From the NCBI GenBank assembly GCA_937891875.1, contig CALATR010000701.1:1-7769 (forward strand): 7,769 nucleotides of DNA, in the 5' to 3' direction. A program made the position numbers and the translations under genes. Below the pieces are notes generated by a model. It made no database searches, had not been told where the DNA came from, and worked only from the letters and a program-made list of their open reading frames with translations. This document shows positions 1 to 6,385 of this stretch, one piece after another (the first letter of the stretch is position 1; every line of letters starts with the position of its first letter). This DNA comes from an uncultured Pseudomonadota bacterium (lineage in GTDB: Bacteria > Myxococcota_A > UBA796 > GCA-2862545).

Positions 1-17
1 CCAGCGCTACGCGCTGG
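1..17. repeat. Short perfect hairpin over the stop codon of the first gene
   Basis: Bases 1-7 (CCAGCGC) pair perfectly with 11-17 (GCGCTGG) around a 3-nt loop. The stem contains the stop codon (7-9) of the minus-strand gene that ends here. It could be the stem of a terminator for that gene, but any following T-tract would lie outside the window, so this cannot be decided. Confidence 0.35.
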
Positions 18-165
18 CAGCCTTCTTCTTCCCCTTTGCACTCTCGTCGGCGGAGGTGGTCTCCTCGCTCGCCGGCTCGACCGGCTGGGCCATCTTGCGG
101 TAATACCTGGCTTTTCGGGGATTGGCAATCACGACGAGGTGGGGCAACGAATCCTTGGCGCTCAT
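7..165 (-). CDS. Small basic protein of 52 residues, function unknown
   Basis: A 52-residue frame starts at ATG 165 and ends at TAG 7-9. The start has a strong ribosome binding site: AGGAG (minus strand, 176-172) six bases before the ATG. The N-terminal part contains a short hydrophobic strand (HLVVIAN, residues 9-15) followed by a basic aromatic cluster (PRKARYYRKM, 16-25). The middle is acidic and Ser/Thr-rich (30-42), and the tail is lysine-rich (AKGKKKAASA, 43-52). There is no signal peptide, transmembrane segment or cysteine. The basic regions would fit a nucleic-acid or ribosome-associated protein, but that is inference and I do not recognise the family. It is on the same strand as the five-gene run but separated from it by 359 bp, so it probably has its own promoter. 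Confidence 0.6.
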   Translation of the reverse strand: MSAKDSLPHLVVIANPRKARYYRKMAQPVEPASEETTSADESAKGKKKAASA

Positions 166-285
166 GAGGAACTCCTATGGGCTCACACTTCCAGGCGTCG
201 GTCGGGCGCAGGCCCGGCAACCGGCTCGGTCCCAGGTGGGACGTGGAAGAGGGCTGACTCCTTCGAGGGGTGCAAGGGGGAGGGG

Positions 286-318
286 AGATCATCGGCTCCA
301 CGACAGGATCGATGATCT
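286..318. repeat. 9-bp perfect inverted repeat, possible operator
   Basis: AGATCATCG at 286-294 is repeated as its exact reverse complement CGATGATCT at 310-318, with a 15-bp spacer. The half-site centres are 24 bp apart. It lies about 120-150 bp upstream of the small gene's start codon. It could be a binding site for a dimeric regulator or the stem of an RNA hairpin. There is no T-run after it on either strand, so it is not a typical terminator. Confidence 0.45.
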
Positions 319-382
319 ACAGACAGCATGATCGGTGCAGCAAGCAGCTGCAAGTTGCTTGTGTCTGTTCCCGGCAAACCTT

Positions 383-406
383 CGATCTCGCTTCGCCGAT
401 CTCGCT
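383..406. repeat. 10-bp direct repeat, 14-bp period
   Basis: CGATCTCGCT occurs identically at 383-392 and 397-406, separated by 4 bp. Tandem identical decamers in a non-coding region are compatible with a two-site protein-binding element, but no regulator family can be assigned from this alone. Confidence 0.4.
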
Positions 407-524
407 GTCACGGGCATTACAGCGTGGCGCGGGCATGCAACGCTGGGACTGAGGTACCATTCAGTGCGCCGTTTGCAGTGCAGGCACACGATGTCAGGAC
501 CTCAAAGACGCCCCCGGGTTGGCC

Positions 525-1841
525 TCAGCCGCGCCGGCGTCGTCGCCAGCCCAGGACCAGTCCGAGCAGCGCCAGCGGAGCGAGGCCGGACGGCGAGGCG
601 CCCGTCGAGCACCCGCACCCCGGCAGGAGCGGGGGGTCGTACTCGCAGAACGGTGGCGGGGCGAAGCCTTCATCGACGAACTCGGCGAACGACTGCTTCG
701 TGTCCCAGGCCTCGAGGCTGTCGTAGGCCGCGCCAAACTCGCGCTCGAGCCAGAGGTCGTGCAGCTCCGGGTCGATGCCCCACTGGACCCACGCTTCGGC
801 ACGGTGCTTGCCCGGACCGTTCAGCCGGACGGTCGTCTCGTACTCGCCGAACCGCTCGGTGGGCTTCTGGCACGGCAGCCGCTCGGCCATCTCACGCAGG
901 TCCACCTTGGCAGCCTCGAAGGGCACCCCGTGGATCACGCGGCCGGCGTCGTCGCGGGCGACGCCGCGCACGACCTCCAGCAGGGTGGGCTCGCGAAAGC
1001 CATGCATCCAGGAGGGATAGTCGCCGCTGACGTCCCGAGGGAAGGCGGGAGAGGACCAGGCCACGACCTCGAACTCGGCGATGTCGTCTTCGCTCGCGCC
1101 GATGAGGGTGAGCAGCTCCTGCCGACCGGCGCTGGTCTGGATCCCGAGGGTCAGGTGCCCGCCCTCGACTGCGTGCAGGAGCCAACCGCCCGCGCGATTG
1201 CCGGCGTCGTCCGGTGCGACCAGCGTGTGGCCCTCCACCTCGACGAAGAGGTGCTCCGGCTCGAGCAGGACGGGCAGTCCGCGCGCGGTGACGCCGGCCA
1301 GCGGGAGGTCGTACCAGGAGTGGTCACCCGGCCAGACGTGCCAGTCCCCGGCTTCGTACCGCCCGAGGTCCGTCGGCAGCGGCTGACCGGTGGCGCTGAT
1401 CGCGTCGTGCTCCGGGAGGACCTGGAGATTGTCCCGGGAGTCGAGCTCGAGCTCCTCCAGCGGGACCACCTCCACCTGCAGCCAGCCGGGGTACGACGTG
1501 TCGGCGAACGGCGTGACACCCGGCCGGTCCAGGACCCCGAACACGATCTCCGCCGTTCCGACCTCGGGAAACTCGAGGCAGAACTGGCCGTCCATGCGGA
1601 CCGGGCCGTGGAGGAACACGTCGCTGCGGGCGTCCTCGGCGAGGAGTCGCTTCAGGTGCTCCGCGGCACTGCACAGGCGCGCTCCGACCGGCACCGCCAC
1701 GTGGTGTCGCGTCGTGGGCCTCGGCACCGCCAGGCTGGTGAACGACAGCCCACCGACGCTGGTCCTGGTGGTCGCACACGTCGCGGGTACCACGCCGAGT
1801 GCCGTCGCCACGACGATGCTCGCCGGCCCCATCAGCTGCAC
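525..1841 (-). CDS. Exported protein with a C-terminal MYXO-CTERM sorting signal
   Basis: A protein of 438 residues. The GTG start at 1841 is chosen because GGAGG (1851-1847) sits five bases upstream; the in-frame ATG at 1832 would be about 14 bases from it. Residues 1-24 form a hydrophobic export signal with little positive charge before it. The C-terminus has PGCGC (407-411), a Ser/Gly/Pro linker, a hydrophobic helix (about 419-432) and five Arg (433-437). This is the tripartite MYXO-CTERM pattern; in known members a rhomboid- or CAAX-type myxosortase cleaves at the Cys region and the protein ends up at the cell surface, often via type II secretion. The mature domain of about 380 residues is acidic and rich in predicted beta strand, with cysteines near 57, in GQFCLEF, in RLPCQKP and in PFCEYD. 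I do not recognise it. Its start lies 41 bp after the stop of the small secreted protein gene, so the two are probably co-transcribed. Confidence 0.85.
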   Translation of the reverse strand: MQLMGPASIVVATALGVVPATCATTRTSVGGLSFTSLAVPRPTTRHHVAVPVGARLCSAAEHLKRLLAEDARSDVFLHGPVRMDGQFCLEFPEVGTAEIVFGVLDRPGVTPFADTSYPGWLQVEVVPLEELELDSRDNLQVLPEHDAISATGQPLPTDLGRYEAGDWHVWPGDHSWYDLPLAGVTARGLPVLLEPEHLFVEVEGHTLVAPDDAGNRAGGWLLHAVEGGHLTLGIQTSAGRQELLTLIGASEDDIAEFEVVAWSSPAFPRDVSGDYPSWMHGFREPTLLEVVRGVARDDAGRVIHGVPFEAAKVDLREMAERLPCQKPTERFGEYETTVRLNGPGKHRAEAWVQWGIDPELHDLWLEREFGAAYDSLEAWDTKQSFAEFVDEGFAPPPFCEYDPPLLPGCGCSTGASPSGLAPLALLGLVLGWRRRRRG

Positions 1842-1846
1842 GTTCG

Positions 1847-1851
1847 CCTCC
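1847..1851 (-). promoter_or_regulatory. Ribosome binding site that sets the GTG start at 1841
   Basis: GGAGG on the minus strand, five bases before GTG 1841. It favours that start over the in-frame ATG nine bases downstream. Confidence 0.7.
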
Positions 1852-1882
1852 CGCCCGTCGGTGTGCCGAGCGGTGAGACCCT

Positions 1883-2248
1883 TCAGCCCGTCTTGCGCTC
1901 CAGCAGGATCACCTTCTCATTGTCCCGCTTCTTCTTGCTGATCCGAAGGACGCCAGGCACGTCGTAGAAGCCCGGCGCCACCACCTCGTAGTCGACGCTC
2001 ATCCAGGCCTTGAGCGGAAAGGCCACCCCGTTCCACTGCAACGAGGCGATCTCGACGCAGCCGGTGCTGTCGATCTTGAATGCGTTCTCGGCGTCCTTGG
2101 CGATCTCGAGCTCGCTCGACCACACCAGCACGTGGCCGCGCTTGGGGCTGCCCCCGGCCCCGTCCTCGAGGCAGAAGGTGATGGTCCGGTCCTTCGCCTG
2201 GGCGGCGGCGGGCACGAGGAGCAGGGCGAGCAGGAGCGCGCGGCGCAC
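1883..2248 (-). CDS. Small secreted protein, possible beta-sandwich fold
   Basis: A protein of 121 residues starting at GTG 2248, with GGAGG (2257-2253) four bases upstream. Residues 1-18 are a textbook Sec signal peptide: two Arg, a Leu-rich core and AQA before the predicted cleavage, leaving a mature start at KDRT. The mature chain of about 103 residues alternates hydrophobic and polar residues, as in a beta protein, and has two cysteines (C26 and C64) that could form a disulphide outside the cytoplasm. The stretch from FKIDSTGCVEI (57-67) to SVDYEVVAPGFY (84-95), with a basic lysine-rich segment near 105-112, loosely resembles carboxypeptidase-regulatory or transthyretin-like domains (T/S-D-x-x-G ... 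Y-x-V-x-x-x-G-Y). That resemblance is inference only. It sits 33 bp after the methyltransferase gene and 41 bp before the MYXO-CTERM gene, so a periplasmic or surface role alongside the latter is plausible. Confidence 0.8.
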   Translation of the reverse strand: MRRALLLALLLVPAAAQAKDRTITFCLEDGAGGSPKRGHVLVWSSELEIAKDAENAFKIDSTGCVEIASLQWNGVAFPLKAWMSVDYEVVAPGFYDVPGVLRISKKKRDNEKVILLERKTG

Positions 2249-2281
2249 GGGGCCTCCGTTCGGGGCCCGACGGTAGCACCA

Positions 2282-3841
2282 TCAGTCGCCGTGGGCTGGG
2301 ACCTTGGGCCGGCGCAGGGTCCACGACCAGAATCGCGTCACCAGCGGGGCGGGCCCCTCGTCGGTGAGGGGCACGGCGCGCAGGCCTTCGACCGAGAACG
2401 GAAGGTGGGCGCGCAGGGCCTCGACCGACCAGGTGCGGGCGGGCAGGCGCAGGCCGCGGCTGTGGGCGAGGGCGCGGACGGCCTCCCAGGAGGGTCGGCT
2501 CACCTGCTGCACGGTCAGGTCCATGCCAAGCAGCTCGGCGAGGGGCTCGATGCTGACCGACAGACCGTGATGGCGGGCGATCGCGGCGAGGTGGTCGACC
2601 TGGATGGCGACCTCGGGGTGGTCGAGCTGCACCGCCTCCTGGGGGGGCTCGTCCAGCACGCCGAACTCGGAGAGCCAGGCCGCACCTCCAGGGCGGAGCA
2701 CCCGGGCGATCTCGGCGACCAGGTGAAATGCGCCGAGGTTGACCCAGGTGCGGCCTGCAAAGGGGGTGATCCGGGCGGCGTGGAGCAGGGCGAGGGCCTC
2801 CCGCGCGGCGTCGGAGTCGGGTGCGGCCGGGTCGACGGGCACGGCCTGGAGATCGGCGATGACCTCGTTGCTGACGAGGAGATCGACCGAGCCGTCGCGC
2901 AGGGGCAGGCGGGTGCCGTCGGCGAGGATGCCGTGGCCGTGGGGCACCCGTCGGGCCTGGGTCCGCAGCAGCTCGGGGGAGAGGTCCGCGCGGAGATAGT
3001 GGAGCTTCGACGGTCCGTGTTCCTGCCAGGCCGCGGCGAGCTCGCCGGTGCCGCAGCCGACCTCGACCAGGAGCCCGCCCTCGGGCACGAGGCCGCGACG
3101 GGTGAGCGCATCGCGCAGGGCGGCGCCGTAGCGGAGGCCGCCGAGGGCAGGGTGGGGCAGGCCGAGGCCGTGAGCGACTGTGGTCTCGCGGTCGTCGAAG
3201 TGGGTCTCGCCGTCGTCGATCCCGTGCAGGTGGTACCAGGTCAGGGTCGTCTCGCCGGCAGGTCCGGTGAGGTGGGGTGGGCGGGCGTTGGGCGGCCGGG
3301 GCACGTCGACGAGCCGCTCCAGGCCCAGATCGCGCGGTCGGGGCGGGGTCGGGCGCAGCTGCAGGGCCTGGACCTCGGGGGTCGTGAGCAGGGCGCAGAG
3401 GGACTGGGCGGTGAGCAGGTCCACGCCGGCACGATCGGCGACCTCGGACAGGGGCCGGGCGTCGTTGATGTGCTGCCAGACCCGATGGGCCGCGGGGGAG
3501 AGCTGCAGCGCGCGGTAGCCGTAGCCGCCGGGGCCGCGGAAGCCGGGCACGGGGAGCCACAGGGCGGCCTCGTCGGGCAGGGTCAGCACCAGGCGCGAGC
3601 GGCACGGGATCAGCGCGTCCCACGGTGGCCGGGGGCTGCTGCGCAGGAGGTGGAGGCGATCGAGGCGGTCGCGCACGGGCTTCAGCCGGGGATCGCCTGG
3701 GTGGGCGCACAGGCGGGCGACCGTGCCGTGGTGCAGGCGCACGTGGCGACCGGTGACGGGGTGCCACAGCACCAGGTCGTCACCATCGCGCCACTGGCGC
3801 ACACCCAGCTGGAAGACGTCGTCGGGGGCGGGCTCGGTCAT
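2282..3841 (-). CDS. Class I SAM-dependent methyltransferase with PqqD-like N-terminal half
   Basis: A protein of 519 residues starting at ATG 3841. The C-terminal half carries the Rossmann methyltransferase motifs: motif I VEVGCGTGELAAAW (259-272, SAM-binding glycine loop), the acidic strand-2 end YLRADLSPELL (282-292), ADGTRLPLRDGSVDLLVSNE (307-326), and EIARVLRPGGAAWL (377-390). The substrate cannot be read from sequence. The N-terminal ~165 residues appear to contain two related segments, 8-66 and about 82-163. Each has a strand pair followed by helices, and the second reads LSPAAHRVWQHI...LSEVADRAGV...LLTTPEVQALQL, resembling PqqD/RiPP-recognition winged-helix domains. That assignment is inference. 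No Shine-Dalgarno sequence is visible before the ATG, which lies 9 nt after the stop of the preceding gene, so translational coupling is likely. The tail (about 445-519) matches nothing I know. Confidence 0.85.
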   Translation of the reverse strand: MTEPAPDDVFQLGVRQWRDGDDLVLWHPVTGRHVRLHHGTVARLCAHPGDPRLKPVRDRLDRLHLLRSSPRPPWDALIPCRSRLVLTLPDEAALWLPVPGFRGPGGYGYRALQLSPAAHRVWQHINDARPLSEVADRAGVDLLTAQSLCALLTTPEVQALQLRPTPPRPRDLGLERLVDVPRPPNARPPHLTGPAGETTLTWYHLHGIDDGETHFDDRETTVAHGLGLPHPALGGLRYGAALRDALTRRGLVPEGGLLVEVGCGTGELAAAWQEHGPSKLHYLRADLSPELLRTQARRVPHGHGILADGTRLPLRDGSVDLLVSNEVIADLQAVPVDPAAPDSDAAREALALLHAARITPFAGRTWVNLGAFHLVAEIARVLRPGGAAWLSEFGVLDEPPQEAVQLDHPEVAIQVDHLAAIARHHGLSVSIEPLAELLGMDLTVQQVSRPSWEAVRALAHSRGLRLPARTWSVEALRAHLPFSVEGLRAVPLTDEGPAPLVTRFWSWTLRRPKVPAHGD

Positions 3842-3850
3842 GGGCGCAGG

Positions 3851-5782
3851 CTACAGCCGGCGCTTGGGCACGTCCTCGCCACCGGAGTCTGGATCCTCGA
3901 CAGTGTCGTCCGAAGCATGATCTTCGTCGATCGATGCGCCGGTGCCCGACACCGGGGGCGTGGGGAGCGGGCCGCCCAGCAGGTCCTTCTTGCCCGCCGC
4001 CGCCGCGCCGTCCCCGGACGCCTCGCGCTCGGCCTGGCGGCGCTTCAGCCGGTCGAGCTCCACCCGGGCCTGGGCCTCGCGCTCCGGATCCCGGCCGCTC
4101 GCCTTGGCCCGCGCCCGCGCCGCCGCCTCGAGTGCGGCGTTGGTCCGCTCCTCCGGGGTGCCGACCGTGGTGAGCATCGCCTCCTGGGCTGCCATGCGGC
4201 GATCGATCTCCTGCTGGGTCGCCTCGGCGCGGCGGGTCATCTCCTCGCCCCACGCCTGGGCCTTCTTGCGCGCGTCCTCGACGATCGCCTCGTGCTTGGC
4301 CCGCAGGCGCTCCGCCTCGGCGATCGCTTCGGCGGCGGCCTGCTCGGGGTCGGTCGGGTCGCCCTGCTGCTCCAGCACCTCGCGGGCCAGCTCGGCGGCG
4401 GACTTCTCGTAGGCGCGCTGGCGCAGGAGCTCCCGCGCGCGGGCCATGCGCGCCTGGTGCGAGTCCAGCGCCTGCTCGGACAGGCCCTGTCCCTGGCGTT
4501 CCTTCGCGCGGTCGAGGGCAGCCTGGGCCCGGGCCATCGGGTCGTCAGCCGCGCCGACGCCGACGAACGCGGACGCACCAGGGGGCGTGGCGTCCGCCGC
4601 CTCCTGAGTCATGCGGGCGATACGCTCGCGGGCGGCGCGGCGGGCGTCCTCGTGAGGATCGCTGGTGGCGCCCGATGCGATGCGGGCCGCCTTGGCCTTG
4701 TCGAGCACCCGAGCCGCGTCGGCGAAGGGATCGCCGTGGGGAGTCTGGGCAGGCGCCTGCGCACCTTCGGTCGGATCCGCGGAGAGATCCGGAAGGACCG
4801 GAGCCTTTGGCGTCGCGAACATCGCCTCTTCGGCGATCCGGGCCGCCCGCGCGCGGGCCTGGGCGCGCACGTCGTCCAGCTCCCGGTCCTTGGCGGTCAG
4901 GGACGTGCCCCGCAGCTCGGCCGCCCGGGCGAGGGCACGCTCGGCGGCGGCGAGGCCCATGGGATCGTCCGACAGACCGACCGCTTCGTCCGGATCGGGC
5001 TCGACCGGCGGTGCGTCCTCGTCCGCCGCGGCGATCCGCGCCGCCCGGGCCCTGGCGAGGGCGGCCATGGCCGGGTCCTCCATGAGCGGGTCGCCGTGGG
5101 GCGGGGTGGTGTCTCCGGCGTCGGGCTCGCCGAGCTCGTCGTCGATGAAGGAGCTGACCGTCTCCACCGAGCGCGACGGCGGCGCCTCGACCACCGACTC
5201 CTCGGGGGCCAGGGTGGGCCGCTCGGGGCTCGCCTCGGTCTCGACGTCGATCGAGCCCGCGTCCGCCGCTGCGGCGGCCGCGAGCGCCTCCAGCTCGTCC
5301 TCCAGGCTGACCGCCTCCTGCTGGCCGCGCAGCGCCTGCGCCTTCTGGAGCGTCTTGCGCGCCTCGTCGAGCAGGGGATCGCCGCCGGCCTTGAGCGCGG
5401 CCTTCATCCGAGCGAGCTCCTCCTGGGCCTTCGCCTTGCGCTCGGCGGCGGCTGCGGCGGCCGCCTCGTCCTCGTCCTCGTCCTCGTCGACCACGATGGT
5501 GCTGCGCGCCCGCTTGAAGGCCGCCTCGCCCTCTTCGGCGTAGCGGTCGGTCCAGTGCGCCTCGGGGGTGGTGGAGGGCAGCCCGGACGCCTCCCGCCGA
5601 GCCTCGGCGCTCGCCGCCTCCTGCCCGACCCAGCCCTCGGCCGAGTCCAGGGCCGAGTCGACGGCCTGTCGGGCGCGGCGGCCCGCCTCGTCGAACACCG
5701 CCTTGGCGGCGTGCTTTGCCGCAGCCTTGGCGATCTCGTCCTTCGCCTTGTCGACCAGGCCCTTGTCGTCGTCTGCAGCCAC
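3851..5782 (-). CDS. Ala/Glu/Arg-rich helical repeat protein, function unknown
   Basis: A protein of 643 residues starting at GTG 5782, with GGAGG (5791-5787) four bases upstream. It has no signal peptide, no transmembrane segment and no cysteine, and it is dominated by Ala, Glu, Asp and Arg, so a soluble, largely helical or coiled-coil cytoplasmic protein is expected. A degenerate unit of the form D-P-x-x-x-A-x-x-x-L-x-x-A-K/R-x-x-R recurs about eight times, with its DP near residues 135, 236, 273, 351, 375, 414, 475 and 565. Examples are GDPFADAARVLDKAKAARI (350-368) and DDPMARAQAALDRAKERQ (413-430). Between units are acidic or Pro/Thr-rich linkers, including DEDEDEDE (99-106) followed by seven Ala. 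A continuous charged helix covers about 476-588, and the C-terminus is acidic and disordered-looking, ending KRRL. The nearest analogy is a scaffold or spacer protein; I do not recognise the family. It lies 12 bp after the GNAT gene and 9 bp before the methyltransferase gene. Confidence 0.8.
   Translation of the reverse strand: MAADDDKGLVDKAKDEIAKAAAKHAAKAVFDEAGRRARQAVDSALDSAEGWVGQEAASAEARREASGLPSTTPEAHWTDRYAEEGEAAFKRARSTIVVDEDEDEDEAAAAAAAERKAKAQEELARMKAALKAGGDPLLDEARKTLQKAQALRGQQEAVSLEDELEALAAAAAADAGSIDVETEASPERPTLAPEESVVEAPPSRSVETVSSFIDDELGEPDAGDTTPPHGDPLMEDPAMAALARARAARIAAADEDAPPVEPDPDEAVGLSDDPMGLAAAERALARAAELRGTSLTAKDRELDDVRAQARARAARIAEEAMFATPKAPVLPDLSADPTEGAQAPAQTPHGDPFADAARVLDKAKAARIASGATSDPHEDARRAARERIARMTQEAADATPPGASAFVGVGAADDPMARAQAALDRAKERQGQGLSEQALDSHQARMARARELLRQRAYEKSAAELAREVLEQQGDPTDPEQAAAEAIAEAERLRAKHEAIVEDARKKAQAWGEEMTRRAEATQQEIDRRMAAQEAMLTTVGTPEERTNAALEAAARARAKASGRDPEREAQARVELDRLKRRQAEREASGDGAAAAGKKDLLGGPLPTPPVSGTGASIDEDHASDDTVEDPDSGGEDVPKRRL
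5465..5488 (-). repeat. Four perfect hexanucleotide repeats inside the repeat-protein gene
   Basis: CTCGTC occurs four times in tandem on the plus strand, which reads (GACGAG)4 on the coding strand and encodes the Asp-Glu run at residues 99-106. Gain or loss of one unit would keep the frame and change the acidic run by two residues. Confidence 0.85.
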
Positions 5783-5794
5783 CGGTCCTCCGCG

Positions 5795-6385
5795 TCAGCC
5801 GGGCAGGGAGCGCACGTCGTCTGCGTCGGGCACCCACACCATCCGTACGTGGGGCCCTACCCCGGGTATTTCGAACTCGCCTCCCACGCGCTGCCAGCCA
5901 TGCTTGTCGTAGAAGCCCGCCGCGCTGATCCGGGCGTTGCACCACAGGGGCTCGGCGAGCTCGAGCTGCACGGCCGTCAGCATGGCGGCGCCGATGCCCT
6001 TTCCGCGTACCGACGGCACGGTCGCCATGCCGCGGAGCTGGCGCACGGGCACCTGACCGGTCGGCAGGGTGGCGGTGCGATCGGGGAACTCGGCCTGCAT
6101 GACCGACACCACTCCGACCACGTCATCGCCGAGCTTGGCGACCCAGTGGCGGGTGGTGGCGTGGTCGTCTCCGTCGAAGATCGCGGTGGCGCGCGGACGA
6201 CCCTCGCGCAGGACCGCGTGGCGCACGTCGATGACCTCGGCCGGAACGGCGCGCCGGACGGTGGCGCCCTCGATCGCGCGCTGGGCGGCGGTCAGGGGGG
6301 CGCGGGCGAAGCCACCCACCAGCGCCTGGACCAGCCCGGACACCGCTTGCAGGATCGCCTGGAAGACCCGCTCGATGACATTCAT
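5795..6385 (-). CDS. GNAT-family N-acetyltransferase
   Basis: A protein of 196 residues starting at ATG 6385. From about residue 42 it follows the GNAT fold closely: VIDVRHAVLREGRP (51-64), an acidic DGDD (71-74), RHWVAKLGDDVVGVVSVM (79-96), motif A QLRGMATVPSVRGKGIGAAM (116-135) with the acetyl-CoA pyrophosphate loop R-G-K-G-I-G-A (127-133), and the C-terminal part LWCNARISAAGFYDKHGW (147-164) then GGEFEIPGVGPHVRM (168-182). This matches a common GNAT subgroup ending in G-x-x-F-E-I-P-G-x-G-P-H-x-x-M. The substrate is unknown. Residues 1-40 precede the usual domain start and form a hydrophobic or amphipathic helix (NVIERVFQAILQAVSGLVQA), possibly membrane-associating. It is the first gene of the five-gene run. 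Its ribosome binding site is weak (GGGGGGTAGG, minus strand, more than 10 bases before ATG). It could be a stand-alone detoxifying enzyme. Confidence 0.9.
   Translation of the reverse strand: MNVIERVFQAILQAVSGLVQALVGGFARAPLTAAQRAIEGATVRRAVPAEVIDVRHAVLREGRPRATAIFDGDDHATTRHWVAKLGDDVVGVVSVMQAEFPDRTATLPTGQVPVRQLRGMATVPSVRGKGIGAAMLTAVQLELAEPLWCNARISAAGFYDKHGWQRVGGEFEIPGVGPHVRMVWVPDADDVRSLPG

Larger units (their letters stand above)
166..524. other. Intergenic region with repeats, no convincing gene
   Basis: This 359-bp stretch lies between the end of the MYXO-CTERM gene and the start of the 52-residue gene. Its G+C is lower than in the surrounding genes (about 52% at 301-360, 58% at 361-420, 63% at 421-480, by hand count). 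Short open frames here lack the strong G/C third-position bias of the real genes. It should contain the operon's transcription end and the promoter of the small gene. Structures seen: a 9-bp inverted repeat (286-318), a 10-bp direct repeat (383-406), two mutually exclusive 6-bp hairpins sharing bases 341-352 (336-352 and 341-361), and a 6-bp inverted repeat with a 14-nt loop (420-445). I found no GC-stem plus T-run terminator and only weak matches to -35/-10 boxes on the minus strand (TTGCAG, 17 nt, CATGCT near 350). Confidence 0.6.

Noticed and set aside
289..489. A 66-codon minus-strand frame starting with GTG 489, with CLHC and CPRH spaced like a zinc finger
   Set aside because: A possible GAGGT lies nine bases upstream and the Cys pattern is attractive, but codon third positions are mixed rather than G/C-rich as in every real gene here, and the frame covers the repeats of the intergenic region. 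It would need conservation to be believed.
519..1967. A 482-codon plus-strand frame opposite the MYXO-CTERM gene
   Set aside because: The minus-strand protein has an export signal, a sorting signal and a ribosome binding site, whereas the plus-strand translation is low-complexity. It is an antisense shadow.
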